From contig CP051234.1 in assembly GCA_017792465.1 (NCBI GenBank), forward strand, positions 162,606 to 226,605: a DNA stretch of 64,000 nucleotides. Direction: 5' to 3'. The notes below the pieces were generated by a model. The model worked only from the letters and a program-made list of their open reading frames with translations, searched no databases and was not told the origin of the DNA. Shown one piece after another: positions 1-7,283 of this stretch (positions are counted from its first letter, which is position 1; each line of letters starts with the position of its first letter). A program made the position numbers and the translations under genes. Source of the DNA: Filomicrobium sp. (lineage in GTDB: Bacteria; Pseudomonadota; Alphaproteobacteria; Rhizobiales; Hyphomicrobiaceae).

Positions 1-4
1 TCGG

Positions 5-1339
5 ATGGGGGGGAATCGGGATGAAGACGACGTTGCGGCGGTCAGTTTCAACGATGCTTTAGGGGCCTGGCTCAAGATTGGGTTCTTGTCGTTTGGCGGG
101 CCGGCCGCACAAATCGCGGTCATGCACAAGGTGCTCGTCGAAGAGCGCGGTTGGCTCAAGGAAAACCAATTTCTCAATGCTTTGAACTTCTGCATGCTGT
201 TGCCCGGCCCCGAAGCCATGCAGCTGGCGACGTATGCCGGCTGGCGCATGCACGGCATTGCGGGTGGCTTGGCGGCGGGGCTGTCGTTCGTCTTGCCCGG
301 CGCGCTTTTAATGCTGGGGCTTGCCTCGATCTATGGGTATTTTGGTCAGTTGCCTGCGATGGAGACGCTGTTTCTTGGCATCAAGGCTGCGGTTCTCGCG
401 ATCGTTTTGCAGGCGCTTTTCAAGGTTGCGCGAAAGGCTTTGAAGCAGCCGGTTCACTGGGTGATTGCAGCGGCTGCTTTTGCGGCTTTGTTCTTTTTCA
501 ACGTGCCGTTTCCGTTTGTCGTGATTGCCGCGGCCTGTGCCGGTGCAGTCTCCGGATCGTTCGGTGGTACGGGCGCATCGGCCTCGCCTGAAGGTGATGC
601 GCCAGCAGCCCCTCTCGCCGATGGGACAATGTTCAGCCGAACAATACGGACCGCTGTTATCTGGTTGGCGATCTGGTTGCTGCCGTTGGGCCTGTTATGG
701 CTTGTGCTGGGCGGCGATCATGTTCTGGTGCAGATCGGCTTCTTCTTTTCCAAACTGGCGGTGGTGACGTTCGGCGGGGCTTATGCCGTCCTTGCCTACA
801 TGGCTCAGGAAGTCGTGCAGGGCTATCACTGGCTCACCGCCCACGAGATGGTCGATGGCCTGGGCCTTGCGGAGACGACCCTTGGGCCGCTTATCCTGGT
901 GACCGAATTCGTCGGGTTTCTCGCGGCGTTGCGCGACGGCGGCGGGATGTCGTTTGCGATGGGGCTTGCCGGCGCTGTGGTGACGCTGTGGGCGACGTTT
1001 GCACCCTGCTTTTTGTGGATTTTCACCGGCGCTCCTTATGTCGAGCGGCTGCAACACGCAAAACGGTTGCGCTCGGCATTGGCAGGCGTTACGGCGGCTG
1101 TCGTCGGCGTGATCTTGAACTTGAGCATCTGGTTTGCCTTGAAGGTTCTGTTTCACGCGTTTTGGCTGGTTGAAGCGGGACCGGTGAGGTTCGAGTTGCC
1201 GCAATTGGCGTCGCTCGACTGGCAGGCTGCGGTGTTGTCGGTGTTGGCGGCGGTTGCCTTGTTCCAGATGAAAACTGGTGTCATGTTGACGCTCGCAACA
1301 TGTGCGATTGCGGCTTATGCCTTGGCCTTCGTCGTTTAG
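5..1339 (+). CDS. chrA: Chromate transporter ChrA (CHR family, two-domain form)
   Basis: A 444-residue inner-membrane protein with two homologous halves, as in long-chain ChrA proteins, which export chromate. The first half carries the family signature FGGPAAQ (residues 30-36) and the PGPE motif (67-70). The second half repeats the pattern with a TFGGAYAV stretch near residue 255 and an ETTLGP motif. Many hydrophobic segments cover nearly the whole length, and the length is normal for the family. The ATG lies four bases from the window edge, so its ribosome site is not visible and a start further upstream cannot be excluded. The family assignment is firm; chromate as the actual substrate is inferred. 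It is followed after 50 bases by a small secreted-protein gene on the same strand. Confidence 0.88.
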   Translation: MGGNRDEDDVAAVSFNDALGAWLKIGFLSFGGPAAQIAVMHKVLVEERGWLKENQFLNALNFCMLLPGPEAMQLATYAGWRMHGIAGGLAAGLSFVLPGALLMLGLASIYGYFGQLPAMETLFLGIKAAVLAIVLQALFKVARKALKQPVHWVIAAAAFAALFFFNVPFPFVVIAAACAGAVSGSFGGTGASASPEGDAPAAPLADGTMFSRTIRTAVIWLAIWLLPLGLLWLVLGGDHVLVQIGFFFSKLAVVTFGGAYAVLAYMAQEVVQGYHWLTAHEMVDGLGLAETTLGPLILVTEFVGFLAALRDGGGMSFAMGLAGAVVTLWATFAPCFLWIFTGAPYVERLQHAKRLRSALAGVTAAVVGVILNLSIWFALKVLFHAFWLVEAGPVRFELPQLASLDWQAAVLSVLAAVALFQMKTGVMLTLATCAIAAYALAFVV

Positions 1340-1389
1340 GCTGGTTAGAGCGCCGCAGAAGACGCATGCAATTTTGGGAGGTCGGTGTG

Positions 1390-1707
1390 ATGCAGCCAAC
1401 GGCTCGTTTGTTTGGAAAAGGCGTCCTCATCGCGTGCGTTGCAGCTATGTTTGGAAACGTGGCAGTGCCTGCGTCGGCGCGGCCGGTTTGCCGTGATGGC
1501 TTCCAGATTGTCGATGGCCGCAAATTGGCGACGCCATACTGCTCGGATCTGTATCTTGCTCAGGTGGCTCGGGAGTTTGGGTCCAAGGTTTCGGCACGCG
1601 AAATTCGCAACAACCCGTCGACCAAGCGGGAAGTCTGCGAATTTGTCGGTCAGGACATTCGCGTCAAGCCGATCTGCGACATGGTTCTGCCCCGGCGCGG
1701 CTTCTAG
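1390..1707 (+). CDS. Small secreted four-cysteine protein, unknown function
   Basis: A 105-residue protein I do not recognise. The start is set by a GGGAGG ribosome site at 1376-1381, eight bases before the ATG. Residues 1-30 form a typical Sec signal peptide ending ...VPASA, which leaves a mature protein of about 75 residues. Four cysteines (34, 51, 83, 96) could form two disulfides in the periplasm. The same-strand position 50 bases after chrA suggests co-transcription but gives no functional clue. Confidence 0.6.
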   Translation: MQPTARLFGKGVLIACVAAMFGNVAVPASARPVCRDGFQIVDGRKLATPYCSDLYLAQVAREFGSKVSAREIRNNPSTKREVCEFVGQDIRVKPICDMVLPRRGF

Positions 1708-1814
1708 ACTGTCTGAGACCACGCGCTTGAACGCGCGGGTCGGACGCGTCGAGTGTCGCGAGATGGCGTCGCGCGCGCTTCGGCCCTGGCCGCCGTCTTC
1801 TTCCAGTCCGAGAT

Positions 1815-1850
1815 GAAAGAAAAATGGCCAGCGGGAATTCTCCGCCAGCC
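1815..1850 (-). terminator. Rho-independent terminator of the bactofilin gene
   Basis: Read on the minus strand, 1850-1842 pairs with 1834-1826 in a 9-bp stem (two G-T pairs) with a 7-base loop containing GAATTC. A T-rich run follows (the A-run at 1815-1824 on the plus strand). It lies just past the bactofilin stop at 1882. Confidence 0.6.
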
Positions 1851-1881
1851 GCCGATTGCGTTCGGTTCTTTCGTCGCCCGA

Positions 1882-2376
1882 TCAGGCGCCTTGGCCGGCC
1901 AGCGAATTGACGTCGAGATTGGGTGTGATTTCGGTGCTGTCTTTGGCGCGGCGCACGCTGCCATCGAACTGAGCGCCTTCAGAAATCGCCAGTTTCTGGT
2001 GACAGATGTCACCTTCGACGCGGGCGGTCGGCATCAAGGTCACGGAGGCTGCTCTGAGAGCGCCGCTGACGTTGCCTTCGACTTTGATATCGTTGGCGAT
2101 GACGGTGCCTTGAACCTGGCCCTGCGGACCAATGACGACTTCCTGGCCGCTGATGTCGCCCTGGATCATGCCGTTCACGCGCACGCGGCTCTGCGTCACG
2201 ATGGTGATCTTGTCGCCCAGGATGGCCAAATCGTCGCCGATGACGGATTCTGTAACAGGTGCGGCTGGGGGCTGGGCGACAGCGACGGGTGGGGCCGCCG
2301 GTGGAACCGGGGTCAGATTGGCTGGATGCACTGGCTGACTTGGAATCTTCTGGTCTTGATTGGTACGCCCGAACAC
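1882..2376 (-). CDS. Bactofilin (polymer-forming cytoskeletal protein)
   Basis: A bactofilin-family protein of 164 residues with the proposed GTG start. An AT-free frame continues upstream to 2529, but GAGGGAG sits seven bases before the GTG at 2376 and the resulting N-terminus (VFGRTNQ) resembles other bactofilins. A proline- and alanine-rich linker (residues 12-40) precedes the beta-helix core (about 45-150), which shows the repeated short beta-strand pattern with glycine turns (for example VNGMIQGDISGQEV). Bactofilins polymerise without nucleotide into membrane-associated filaments that position cell-wall or stalk enzymes. A second bactofilin lies at 24126-24647. Confidence 0.85.
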   Translation of the reverse strand: MFGRTNQDQKIPSQPVHPANLTPVPPAAPPVAVAQPPAAPVTESVIGDDLAILGDKITIVTQSRVRVNGMIQGDISGQEVVIGPQGQVQGTVIANDIKVEGNVSGALRAASVTLMPTARVEGDICHQKLAISEGAQFDGSVRRAKDSTEITPNLDVNSLAGQGA

Positions 2377-2589
2377 GTTTTTACTCCCTCGACAATAAGC
2401 ACCCGCTAAGGCTGACCATGCCTTTTTGGGCTGGGATTGTCGAGCGGACTGAGACGGGCTTGACGTAGTCGGGTCAGCAATCGTGCTTTTCGCGCGACGC
2501 CAGCCCCGCGAATTCTGACTTTGACCCAATTTGGCTTGAGGTGTGCTCAGTTGCGGGCGTTGTTTCCGGCGAGGGCTGACGCCCGTTCA

Positions 2590-3105
2590 TCACGATTGGG
2601 ACGTGGCGTGGAAAGACGATTGCAGCGGGGTGGCGTTGACGATCGTTTGGTAGACCACGCAATAGCGCTCGGTCAGTTTAGCCAAGGTCGCTTTTTGTTC
2701 CTCGCTAATGGGGCCGTTTAATTCGAAGCTGAGCCGGACCGACTTGAAGCCGACTGGGGCTTCGCGGTCGACGCCGAGCGTGCCTTTGAAATCGAGGTCG
2801 CCTTCGGCTTTAACGGTGCCGCCTTCGAGCGGCAGATCGAGTGCGGTCGCGACGGCTTTGGCGGTCACGCCAGCACAGGCGACGAGGGCTTCAAGTAGCA
2901 TATCGCCCGAACAGGCTTGCAGACCATCGCCGCCGGTTGCGGGGTGGAGGCCTGCTTCGACAAGTGCCTTGTGGGTCTGCAGCGAGCAGCTCACACCCTC
3001 GCCAAGCTGGCCTTCGGCTTTAAGCGTGATGACGGCCTTCTCTGGAGTTTCGCGGTACTGGTCTTTCAAGGGGGCCTGAAGAGACTTCAACTTTTCAGAA
3101 TCCAT
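2590..3105 (-). CDS. OsmC/Ohr-family protein
   Basis: A 171-residue OsmC-fold protein. The conserved cysteine pair is visible as C77 (LVACAGVTA) and C149 (ERYCVVYQ), the positions that form the reactive dithiol reducing organic and lipid hydroperoxides in OsmC and Ohr. An additional cysteine lies at 65 in QACSGDM. Length is slightly above the usual 140-150 residues because of a longer N-terminus. It appears to be transcribed alone. Whether it is an OsmC, Ohr or YhfA-type member cannot be settled by eye. Confidence 0.82.
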   Translation of the reverse strand: MDSEKLKSLQAPLKDQYRETPEKAVITLKAEGQLGEGVSCSLQTHKALVEAGLHPATGGDGLQACSGDMLLEALVACAGVTAKAVATALDLPLEGGTVKAEGDLDFKGTLGVDREAPVGFKSVRLSFELNGPISEEQKATLAKLTERYCVVYQTIVNATPLQSSFHATSQS

Positions 3106-3179
3106 GCCGTTCAGGGCCTCCCTTGAATCTTCTTTGTTTTATTGGCGGGCTTATCCCGCCTTTCGTCCGGCACTGTGCG

Positions 3180-3536
3180 TTAGCGCGGAATGTAGAGATC
3201 GACGAATGGCGCCCGGACGTGAACGCCGCCGCGGTGTCGGTTGACATATGCGAAGGGCGCGTCGACTTCGACGTCACCACGATAGCCGTCAACGTAGGTG
3301 TATGGGGCGTCGACGCAGCAGTCGCGGCGATAGCGGCGCGCGTAGCGCTTGCGCTTATAATGACGATGCCCGTAGCGCTTCCTGTAGCGCTCGGAGACTT
3401 TGACGACGAGTTCATCTTTTGCACTCGCGGTCGCACCGGTTGGGATCATTGGGCCGGCGAGGGCCGTTGCTGCGCTGCCGACAATGACAACTGCGCTCAT
3501 GAGGCTCGCAGCAATGATGTTGGATTTCAGTGACAT
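3180..3536 (-). CDS. Exported Arg/Tyr/His-rich small protein, unknown
   Basis: A 118-residue protein with a clear signal peptide (residues 1-27, ending ATALA). The mature part is very basic and aromatic, with a stretch rich in Arg, Tyr, Lys and His around residues 50-72 and a C-terminal half of repeated APYTYVDG/APFAYVN/APFVDLY motifs. A GGAGG ribosome site lies five bases before the ATG. The repeated motifs suggest a small repetitive periplasmic or surface domain. I recognise no function. Confidence 0.6.
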   Translation of the reverse strand: MSLKSNIIAASLMSAVVIVGSAATALAGPMIPTGATASAKDELVVKVSERYRKRYGHRHYKRKRYARRYRRDCCVDAPYTYVDGYRGDVEVDAPFAYVNRHRGGVHVRAPFVDLYIPR

Positions 3537-3612
3537 AGCACCTCCAAACTTACTATTTTGTCGCGTCTCTCGCGACTTCAGCCGCGCAGTCTTATCCAGC
3601 TCTAGAGATGCG

Positions 3613-4035
3613 TCAACCTTCGGTGGGGGCCCGCATCAGGGCGCCGCGAATGACGATCCAAGTGGTTGCGATGGCTAGGACAATAGCGCCGGGGAGGAGG
3701 AATGGTTCCAGGTGAGGCATCACATTGGCGCGAGCAGCGGCCAATAGAAGCGATTCATCGCCAAGGTTGAAAAAGGCGATCCAAAAGCCAGCCTGAACGA
3801 TTGCCGCGATCACAATGCTCAAAAACAGCAAAATGGCAGGCCAAGTGCGGATTTTCAGCGTGCGGTAACGTTTGAAGACGAGCCAACCGAAGATCACTGC
3901 AGCTAAAAGGGCGAGGCTTGCCCAGCCGTAGAAGCTGAACCAGCGTGCGCCGAGTGTGGCTCGCAAGATCAGGCCCAGTAAACCGAGGCCCGCGGCCGAT
4001 AAGGCCAGCCGTCTGATGTATGTGGTTGCTGTCAT
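3613..4035 (-). CDS. Four-helix inner-membrane protein, unknown
   Basis: A 140-residue hydrophobic protein with four likely membrane helices (about residues 9-27, 36-54, 66-88 and 112-132) and short charged loops. It has no motif that I recognise. It diverges from the next gene on the plus strand and lies 76 bases beyond the start of the exported protein gene at 3180-3536, so co-transcription with it is possible. Confidence 0.55.
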   Translation of the reverse strand: MTATTYIRRLALSAAGLGLLGLILRATLGARWFSFYGWASLALLAAVIFGWLVFKRYRTLKIRTWPAILLFLSIVIAAIVQAGFWIAFFNLGDESLLLAAARANVMPHLEPFLLPGAIVLAIATTWIVIRGALMRAPTEG

Positions 4036-4282
4036 ATGCTGAGGCGATTGATCGTTGTTTTTTGCGGGTTGGTCGGGTGCGAAGGCTCTTTGCGTTAGGT
4101 GGGGTTACGAGATCCGATTGGCTCTGCGGCTAATTGCGCTTGCAACCGTGCCGGGCCGGCAACAGGCGCAGATTGATTCGTACCCGAAACCGGCTTTCGC
4201 GGCGACCTGCGGGCTAATCAAGCTTGTCAGGACGGGCTCAACGCGCTTCGTTACCGCGCGACCGAGAGAACAGGGGCTTACC

Positions 4283-5497
4283 ATGTCGGCTGGTGCACGT
4301 GCGTTCGTGGCGATCAATTTTATCATCCTGGGTTTGTCGTTTATCGCGACGACCGGGGTGCTTTTCTATGAGTTCGGCGTGCAGGCGAATACCGATTGGT
4401 CTGCGCTTGCGACCTACTATTCGCACCTGTTCTTGTTCTTCCCGACCTTTGGACTGCTGGCTCTTATCGCGTTCTTCGTCCCGGCCAGCATTCTGGTCGA
4501 TATGTACTGGACTTACGTTCCTAATGGGAAGGTCCGGTTCCTTGCCGGATATTTCGTGGCGATTCTTTTGGCCTTGATCGGCGGCAGCATCCTGGGTGGC
4601 GGCGGCGGGCTGAAATCGATGTTCGAGATAAAGCCGGAAGTTATGCAAGCCGATCAGGGCGAGCCAGCAGGGTGCGCGCGCGCCGAGAACCAAAGCTGCA
4701 TGAGGGTGCCGCCGCTTGACGCATTGGCGGCCGTGCGCCGTGAAGCCAAGAAGCGCGCCGGGATGTCGAAGTTCGTGCGCGATTGTGCGCCCGATCCGCT
4801 GATCGGCGATCATCCGGAACGCGCCACGCGCCGGTATTGCTTCGCTTCACTCAGCCTGCTTGACGCGGAAAGCTGCTGCAAGGCGCAGCGGGCATTCGGC
4901 ACAGCTTTGTCGGATATGCATCTCAACGAAGACAATCGGGCGCTGACCGGAAAGGTGCATCAGATTCTGCTGCCGCTGAAGGTGTTCTTCCTGCTCGTCG
5001 TCTTCACAATCGCGATCCTGCTGGTTGTGCGTCACAAGCTGCTTGAAGAGCATTATGGACCGTACTTGAGCAAGCTGCAGCGCGGCGTGCTGATCGGTGC
5101 GGCGGCGATGGTTGTGTGGCCGTTGATGAACCTGGCGTTCCTGCAATCTTCGGGTCTGCTTTATGGTACGGGCTATGAGAGCGTCTACCGTGATGTCTCG
5201 CCGCTAATCCTGGCCGCCTACGTCCTGTGGGCGCTGCTGCTCATTTTCTTCTTTTTCAAATCCTACGACCGCGCCGACAAGGACATGGAGAACATGGGGC
5301 GCATGGCCGGTGTCGTCGGTTCGATTATCGCAGCGGCCAACATCCAGACGATCATCGACTACGCCGTGCGCTTTGCCGGTTCAGGGGCGACGCTCTGGAG
5401 CCTCGGCGGTTTGTTTTTGATCGTTGCCATCGCGTTCATCGCGATCGTCTTGCAACCGCGCAAGTCGTCGACGGGAAGTCTTCACTTCGACAAGTGA
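4283..5497 (+). CDS. Polytopic membrane protein with a cysteine-rich loop, unknown
   Basis: A 404-residue membrane protein. The frame is open from 4055, but the first 76 codons look non-protein-like, and the ATG at 4283 is followed directly by a membrane helix with GGGG upstream, so I place the start there. Three N-terminal helices (about 9-30, 45-68, 84-107) are separated from five C-terminal helices (from about 222) by a soluble loop of roughly 110 residues. The loop contains six cysteines including a CC pair, suggesting a disulfide-stabilised periplasmic domain. Function unknown. Confidence 0.6.
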   Translation: MSAGARAFVAINFIILGLSFIATTGVLFYEFGVQANTDWSALATYYSHLFLFFPTFGLLALIAFFVPASILVDMYWTYVPNGKVRFLAGYFVAILLALIGGSILGGGGGLKSMFEIKPEVMQADQGEPAGCARAENQSCMRVPPLDALAAVRREAKKRAGMSKFVRDCAPDPLIGDHPERATRRYCFASLSLLDAESCCKAQRAFGTALSDMHLNEDNRALTGKVHQILLPLKVFFLLVVFTIAILLVVRHKLLEEHYGPYLSKLQRGVLIGAAAMVVWPLMNLAFLQSSGLLYGTGYESVYRDVSPLILAAYVLWALLLIFFFFKSYDRADKDMENMGRMAGVVGSIIAAANIQTIIDYAVRFAGSGATLWSLGGLFLIVAIAFIAIVLQPRKSSTGSLHFDK

Positions 5498-5524
5498 TCC
5501 GACAGACTGTTTCGGATGCGCGGC

Positions 5525-7141
5525 TTATGCGGCTTCGGCAGCGAGGCTTGCTGCGTCGATCCAGGTTTTGAGTTTTTCGATATCAGGGGGCTCGCCGCTG
5601 CGCAGCATGCGTTGTCCGGATTGTGTGGCAGCGAAGGCGAGGATTGCCGCTGACAATTCTTCCGGTTTGGCTTCGGCGATGTCCTCGGTGTAGCGATAGC
5701 CAGCGCCGACGAGGAGCTGCGATTGCGTGACGCGCAGGCCGGGGATCGTCAGCATCAGGCGGGCTTCATCCTGCCAGCGCGACACCGTCGGCTCTGTGAT
5801 GCGGCTGTCGCCTAGGCCGTTTGCGACCGTTGCCGGATCGGCAGCGAGGAGGTCGGAGACCTTCAAGAGGCCGAGCTTGGCCAGCCGCTCAGCTGTTTTC
5901 GGGCCGATGGACGGAGCGGCTTCAAGGTCGTCGGTGGTTGCCAGATACATGCGCTGGGATGTTGACCTTGGCTGGTAGCTCGCGAGCTGCCGGTCTGATG
6001 TTTTCTTGCTCGCGGTGTCTTGTTGCGGTGTCCCAGTCTTTGCGGTGGCTGGAGCTGCTTCAGTTTGTTTGGGAAGTTCGTTTGCCGGACGTGCACTAGT
6101 GGGCTCGGGTGAAGCTGTCTGGTTCGTTGCGGCCCGGGCGACGGGCGTGATTTTTTGCAGCGTGCCGCGTTCTGATCTGTCTTTGCCGCTTGCAATTCTT
6201 TTCGCGCGTTCGGCCGACTGGCGTGCCTGGCGCGGTGCCAGGACTTCCTTGGCGTGTAGATCGCGGATGGCCCGGTCGTCTGCGGGCAGGTTCTTGTCGA
6301 CGGTGCCGGTCTCCATCAACTCATCGTAGATTGCCTGGACCTGCTTACGGGTGGCCGAATCTTCGATTTTGTTGAGCACCCAGCGGGCCGGAATCGTCAA
6401 TGTCGCGATGATCGATTGGGCGGTCAGATTGGTTTTGGGCGGGGCGACTTCCGCCTCCTTGATGGCGCGGGCCAAAAGGCAAGCAAAGCCCGTGCGGGCG
6501 TAGATCAGCAAGTCACCGATCAGCTGTTGCGCGATTGGGTCGAGGCCCTTTTCAGGCTCTACAACTCCGACGTTGATGTCGTAATGGGCAATCAGGCGTT
6601 CGTATTGCTCGTGGCTGGTTTCGGCTGCCAGGCAGACGTATTCTGGGAGCCAGTTTTCGGCTTTGCCTGCGGCCGGTGCGAAGGGCGCTTTGCGCTCCTT
6701 GGCGTCTTTGACAAGGGCGTCGTAGCTCTTGGAGATCGACCACTCGGTGGCGCGGTGAATGGAGCTTTCGGCTTCGGATTGCGCCGTGTGGAACGGCATC
6801 ACCGGGTCGGTGAAGTAGTGCGATAGAATGCCGGCGCACCAGGCCGCTTCGCTCCACTGCTTGTCCTTCAGGGCTGTGACGAGATGAGCGTACCAGTTGC
6901 GGGCTTTTTCAGGCGCGCCGCCCCAGTAATCGTCGCCCGGGTGCAGGACGTGGTTCTTGAAATCCTTGAATTCCTTATCGGGCGCTTTGGAGCCTTCGAG
7001 GTAGAGTTTGGCGTGTGATAAAAACAGGCGCTGCCAATCCTCGGACCCGGGGCCTTGCAGGTCGAGCAAGGCGTCGAGTGCGAGCTTGTGATGCGTTCCC
7101 GAGGCATGGGCTGCGCGCAGAATGTGAAAGGCCAAAGTCAT
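5525..7141 (-). CDS. Zinc-dependent phospholipase C-like protein with C-terminal DUF4332 helix-hairpin-helix domain
   Basis: A 538-residue protein of two unrelated parts. Residues 1 to about 230 resemble zinc-dependent phospholipase C/S1-P1-type folds, with spaced histidines near the N-terminus (FHILRAAH) and the diagnostic HYFTDPVMPFHTAQSE segment followed by a further histidine and glutamate. A variable Pro/Thr/Ala-rich linker of about 100 residues follows (roughly 300-400). The C-terminal part is a DUF4332-type double helix-hairpin-helix domain (AAPSIGPKTAERLAKLG and a second copy), a fold used for DNA or protein contacts. No signal peptide is visible, unlike secreted phospholipases. The product may therefore work inside the cell. 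The gene is separated by 142 bases from the MoxR locus and is probably its own unit. Confidence 0.7.
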   Translation of the reverse strand: MTLAFHILRAAHASGTHHKLALDALLDLQGPGSEDWQRLFLSHAKLYLEGSKAPDKEFKDFKNHVLHPGDDYWGGAPEKARNWYAHLVTALKDKQWSEAAWCAGILSHYFTDPVMPFHTAQSEAESSIHRATEWSISKSYDALVKDAKERKAPFAPAAGKAENWLPEYVCLAAETSHEQYERLIAHYDINVGVVEPEKGLDPIAQQLIGDLLIYARTGFACLLARAIKEAEVAPPKTNLTAQSIIATLTIPARWVLNKIEDSATRKQVQAIYDELMETGTVDKNLPADDRAIRDLHAKEVLAPRQARQSAERAKRIASGKDRSERGTLQKITPVARAATNQTASPEPTSARPANELPKQTEAAPATAKTGTPQQDTASKKTSDRQLASYQPRSTSQRMYLATTDDLEAAPSIGPKTAERLAKLGLLKVSDLLAADPATVANGLGDSRITEPTVSRWQDEARLMLTIPGLRVTQSQLLVGAGYRYTEDIAEAKPEELSAAILAFAATQSGQRMLRSGEPPDIEKLKTWIDAASLAAEAA

Positions 7142-7283
7142 GCGTCATGTTTCCGCTGCAAGGATTGGTTGCAGGGAAGGTAAGCCGAGTCGGGCGATTC
7201 GTGGAATTCGCGCGGCGGCGTAAGCTGTGGTTCAAGAACTGCTAGGCTGTGGTGGCGCCGGTGCTGGCCAGTTTAGCCGCTGC

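Noticed and set aside
1753..2409. Plus-strand 218-codon frame opposite the first bactofilin
   Set aside because: Bactofilin gene with good ribosome site and terminator on the other strand explains the region.
4055..4282. Upstream extension of the six-cysteine membrane protein
   Set aside because: The residues look random, and a membrane helix begins right after the internal ATG.
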